Origin: JBAZJI01 sp964596325
Lineage (GTDB): Bacteria > Patescibacteriota > Minisyncoccia > Minisyncoccales > JAGOPM01
Reading direction: 5' to 3'
Assembly (NCBI GenBank): GCA_964596325.1
Contig: CAZQSQ010000015.1
Coordinates: forward strand, 1-18,822
DNA length: 18,822 nucleotides
Shown here: in pieces, positions 17,701 through 18,822 of the stretch
How positions within the stretch are numbered: position 1 is the stretch's first letter
How the letters are laid out: each line of letters opens with the position of its first letter
Made by a program: the position numbers and the translations under genes
The notes under the pieces: model-generated
Told to the model about the DNA's origin: nothing
The model's input: only the letters and a program-made list of their open reading frames with translations
The model's database searches: none

Positions 17701-18822
17701 ATCAATACCCGAACAGATTATTTTTTTCCCGGGCAAACAGGTTATTTGAAATTTAATAATTTTATTACAGGAGGCGTCGCTGCTAATAAAAGGATGAACC
17801 GATAAAGACCCATTAATTAAAGTATTGCATGAGTTGTTACAAGTGGTTTGCATTTGCGATTCTAAGCCACTCAAATTAGGAAAACAAATTTGGCTGGCAT
17901 ATTTATCCAGGCAGGCTTGTGGTTCGGAAAAATTTTCCGCGCTCAGTTGGCATTGCCCGTTGCCATCACTTTGGCAATACCACCATTTAACATTACCGAT
18001 GGTAGGAGGGGTATCGGGCTTCACGCAAGTGAAGGCCTCGCAAACATCACAAGCCTGACAAACCGGGCCCAGCGGTGGGCGCGGCACTAAACCCTCGCAG
18101 CACTGCCGGTTTTGGCATTGGCCTACCTTCTCCCCTTCCTTGGCACAAGCGTTGTTTGGGGGTGTGCTTGTTGGAATAAAAGGCTGAGAAAAATTTTGAC
18201 ACGCTGTGTTGCAAGCCTGAGCATTTTCTAAACTAAAACATTTCGAGCCAGACATGGGGGCCGGAATGAATTGTGCCATATTGGCCTCGCACTCTTCTTT
18301 GCTTACGAATAATTCAATGCTGGGGCGGCAATACTGTTCTAAGCCGGAAGGACAATAAAGGTAGGGCATTTTTACGCCTTCATTTAAGCTGGGATTTTCC
18401 GGAACACTCGTTGTTGCAGTATTTGCCCCACCGGCAGCTAAACCGTTGCCGATTACCGTGTCGTACTCTTCGCCGCTCGGACATTGCCAACAGACAAGGG
18501 AGGCCTGGCTACTTATCTTTATGGGAACGGTAATATTTTTTTGCTGCAATAAATCATAATACGTAAGCTCAGCCGAGCGCTTGCCGCATAAAGGAGTCAA
18601 AAAAGAAAAATATCTGGAATCGTTATCATTGGCAAAAACTATTTTTTTCCAAATATCTTCATACATTATTTGGCCGCCGGAGTTGCTTTGCGAACTAACG
18701 CTCGGATAGGGCGTGCCATCCTGCAAAGTAACATTGGCCGAAACATTACTAAACTTCAAAATATTCTCTTTCTTGCAATCGATTTTTGAGCCCGAAAGGC
18801 ATTTTATCTGAATTTGCACCTT
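14716..18822 (-). CDS. Giant multidomain extracellular protein with Fn3/Ig-like and Cys-rich domains (N-terminus outside window)
   Basis: At least 1,367 residues are visible, open through the window end. A GTG at 18819 is in frame but no signal peptide follows and the first residues belong to a domain repeated downstream, so the real start lies beyond 18822. The order is: a C-L-x-G-x-K-I-x-C beta domain; a Cys-rich region; a second copy of the beta domain (about 17775-17440); two CxxxxxCxxxxGExxxxC modules (17370-17245) like those of the argS-linked gene; Fn3-like domains (about 17230-16340, motifs YGFQYYPC, KHYYWRVNAC); further beta-sandwich domains; and a C-terminal Fn3 plus PKD-like pair. 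The last thousand residues or so parallel the vWA giant domain by domain. No membrane anchor is seen at the C-terminus. Its stop is 4 bp before the anchored 523-aa protein. Surface adhesion is inferred; the ligand is unknown. Confidence 0.85.
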   Translation of the reverse strand, partial: KVQIQIKCLSGSKIDCKKENILKFSNVSANVTLQDGTPYPSVSSQSNSGGQIMYEDIWKKIVFANDNDSRYFSFLTPLCGKRSAELTYYDLLQQKNITVPIKISSQASLVCWQCPSGEEYDTVIGNGLAAGGANTATTSVPENPSLNEGVKMPYLYCPSGLEQYCRPSIELFVSKEECEANMAQFIPAPMSGSKCFSLENAQACNTACQNFSQPFIPTSTPPNNACAKEGEKVGQCQNRQCCEGLVPRPPLGPVCQACDVCEAFTCVKPDTPPTIGNVKWWYCQSDGNGQCQLSAENFSEPQACLDKYASQICFPNLSGLESQMQTTCNNSCNTLINGSLSVHPFISSDASCNKIIKFQITCLPGKKIICSGIDLQYEYSPAAESYVSSKPSAERFDFGYSTGGIIHSWLWRGIEIKATSSDYIITMRPGSFTGTYAATIYHINPTTKERLTTRINMPWVEKCATGDGGITVVNPDDGKNNPSCGNASCEAALGENNSSCPQDCQQCNLDKICQAARGETIDNCADCANGQTLEFSVASKPASDISEQSMVLNGELMGLGENKNVLYGFQYYPCAFPEMLSQTKWQTATSPVAFSFDLLELPPDTEICFKALAQASSTVLQGDLLKAKTLSNKSGLVCPMPLSPKIDENITSLSTQLSWSMVDGGKYYQYALYETTLGGAMIKEGDTNSNAVNVGPLVWGKHYYWRVNACADSTLKNCSNWCPAWHFITGVILNPPVITSPSSTSISEKKPLFSWDYVSGAQYYEYVLLSGSTEIVRDTISSNRAYPANELPLGDYILNVRACRDQQKQNCSEYAERAFSLKDEETILANCSALRIGSKKFASGDPNYIYLEKCSAANCPSPYKEPNIDLKASYVVNPEYKIYLLDENRGIKYESGSSEPLPQGQTLRLVIEPLVLPSTNFGNGGYNNTGGQKIAYSDNAQADFENNEKLIISQAYDDNGVPFQLGAVADNPVNLPDFHVSLSSHFELVKKSGGIYVKAASPTFSELSPEAEVNITVPQLSSYQTADNIYLNQGCIAASAPQKLLFNIKALQQLKVSAKYEGRGYVKIDADPAKSNLEYKMKCFSTSQGKQVELSVSQQSEASRFLVSVATGITLDSSVRCEYSVTDPDINVDFFGSIEFEVKDIIPEKPATPIFASISVDYCQYPAKITFNWESPSPQKGYNLVVYQQENLLTDHKEGTAVPMAVKNIPGDGVENKLRFTGSPEQYFAVVSVQGDNGLWSEPSEPFEFSIERRPAAQPMIEVERVNTVRKYIEFKGFGKELIDETGKGVEVTIPPSPLWEWYSEAQQVAPEKGINEGSPYYRVPFEKAQDIYLKLRFHDEDLNVSCDYVTTTKFNINVEFKNTGTTF

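Overview
The window looks like a metagenome-assembled piece of a small-genome bacterium, most likely Patescibacteria (Candidate Phyla Radiation) and probably near the Parcubacteria. This rests on weak or absent Shine-Dalgarno sites, a compact layout, an arginyl-tRNA synthetase with GIGH in place of HIGH, and giant secreted Cys/Asn/Gly-rich proteins. The taxon is an inference. TGA acts as a normal stop (13140-13142), so the code 25 of Gracilibacteria/SR1 does not apply.

Layout. Positions 1-5212 (minus strand) hold argS followed 9 bp later by a giant secreted protein of about 18 short Cys-rich modules, open at the window start. From a 63-bp divergent intergenic region the plus strand carries smpB, ssrA (tmRNA), infC, rpmI and rplT (5276-7195), a tight trans-translation plus translation-initiation/ribosomal block. 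It ends at a perfect 17-bp inverted-repeat terminator (7201-7239) that also serves the converging minus-strand operon. That operon (18822 to 7238) encodes three exported proteins: a giant multidomain beta-sandwich/Cys-rich protein cut by the window end, a 523-aa protein with a signal peptide and one C-terminal membrane anchor, and a giant von Willebrand factor A (vWA) protein with a long tandem Cys-rich repeat array. The genes are 4 bp apart and then overlap as ATGA, so they are probably translationally coupled. The two giants share the same C-terminal domain order and are paralogues. The most economical reading is a cell-surface adhesion or attachment apparatus; no substrate or partner can be read from the sequence.

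Two 100-N gaps (2699-2798, 10535-10634) lie inside Cys-rich repeat regions. Each is flanked by an exact 55-bp duplication, the signature of de Bruijn contigs that overlap by k=55 and were scaffolded without merging. Removing 100 N plus one 55-bp copy (155 bp) restores a single open frame in both cases. The apparent split of the vWA gene in two, and the apparent loss of frame in the argS-linked gene, are therefore assembly artefacts. The true repeat copy number stays uncertain.
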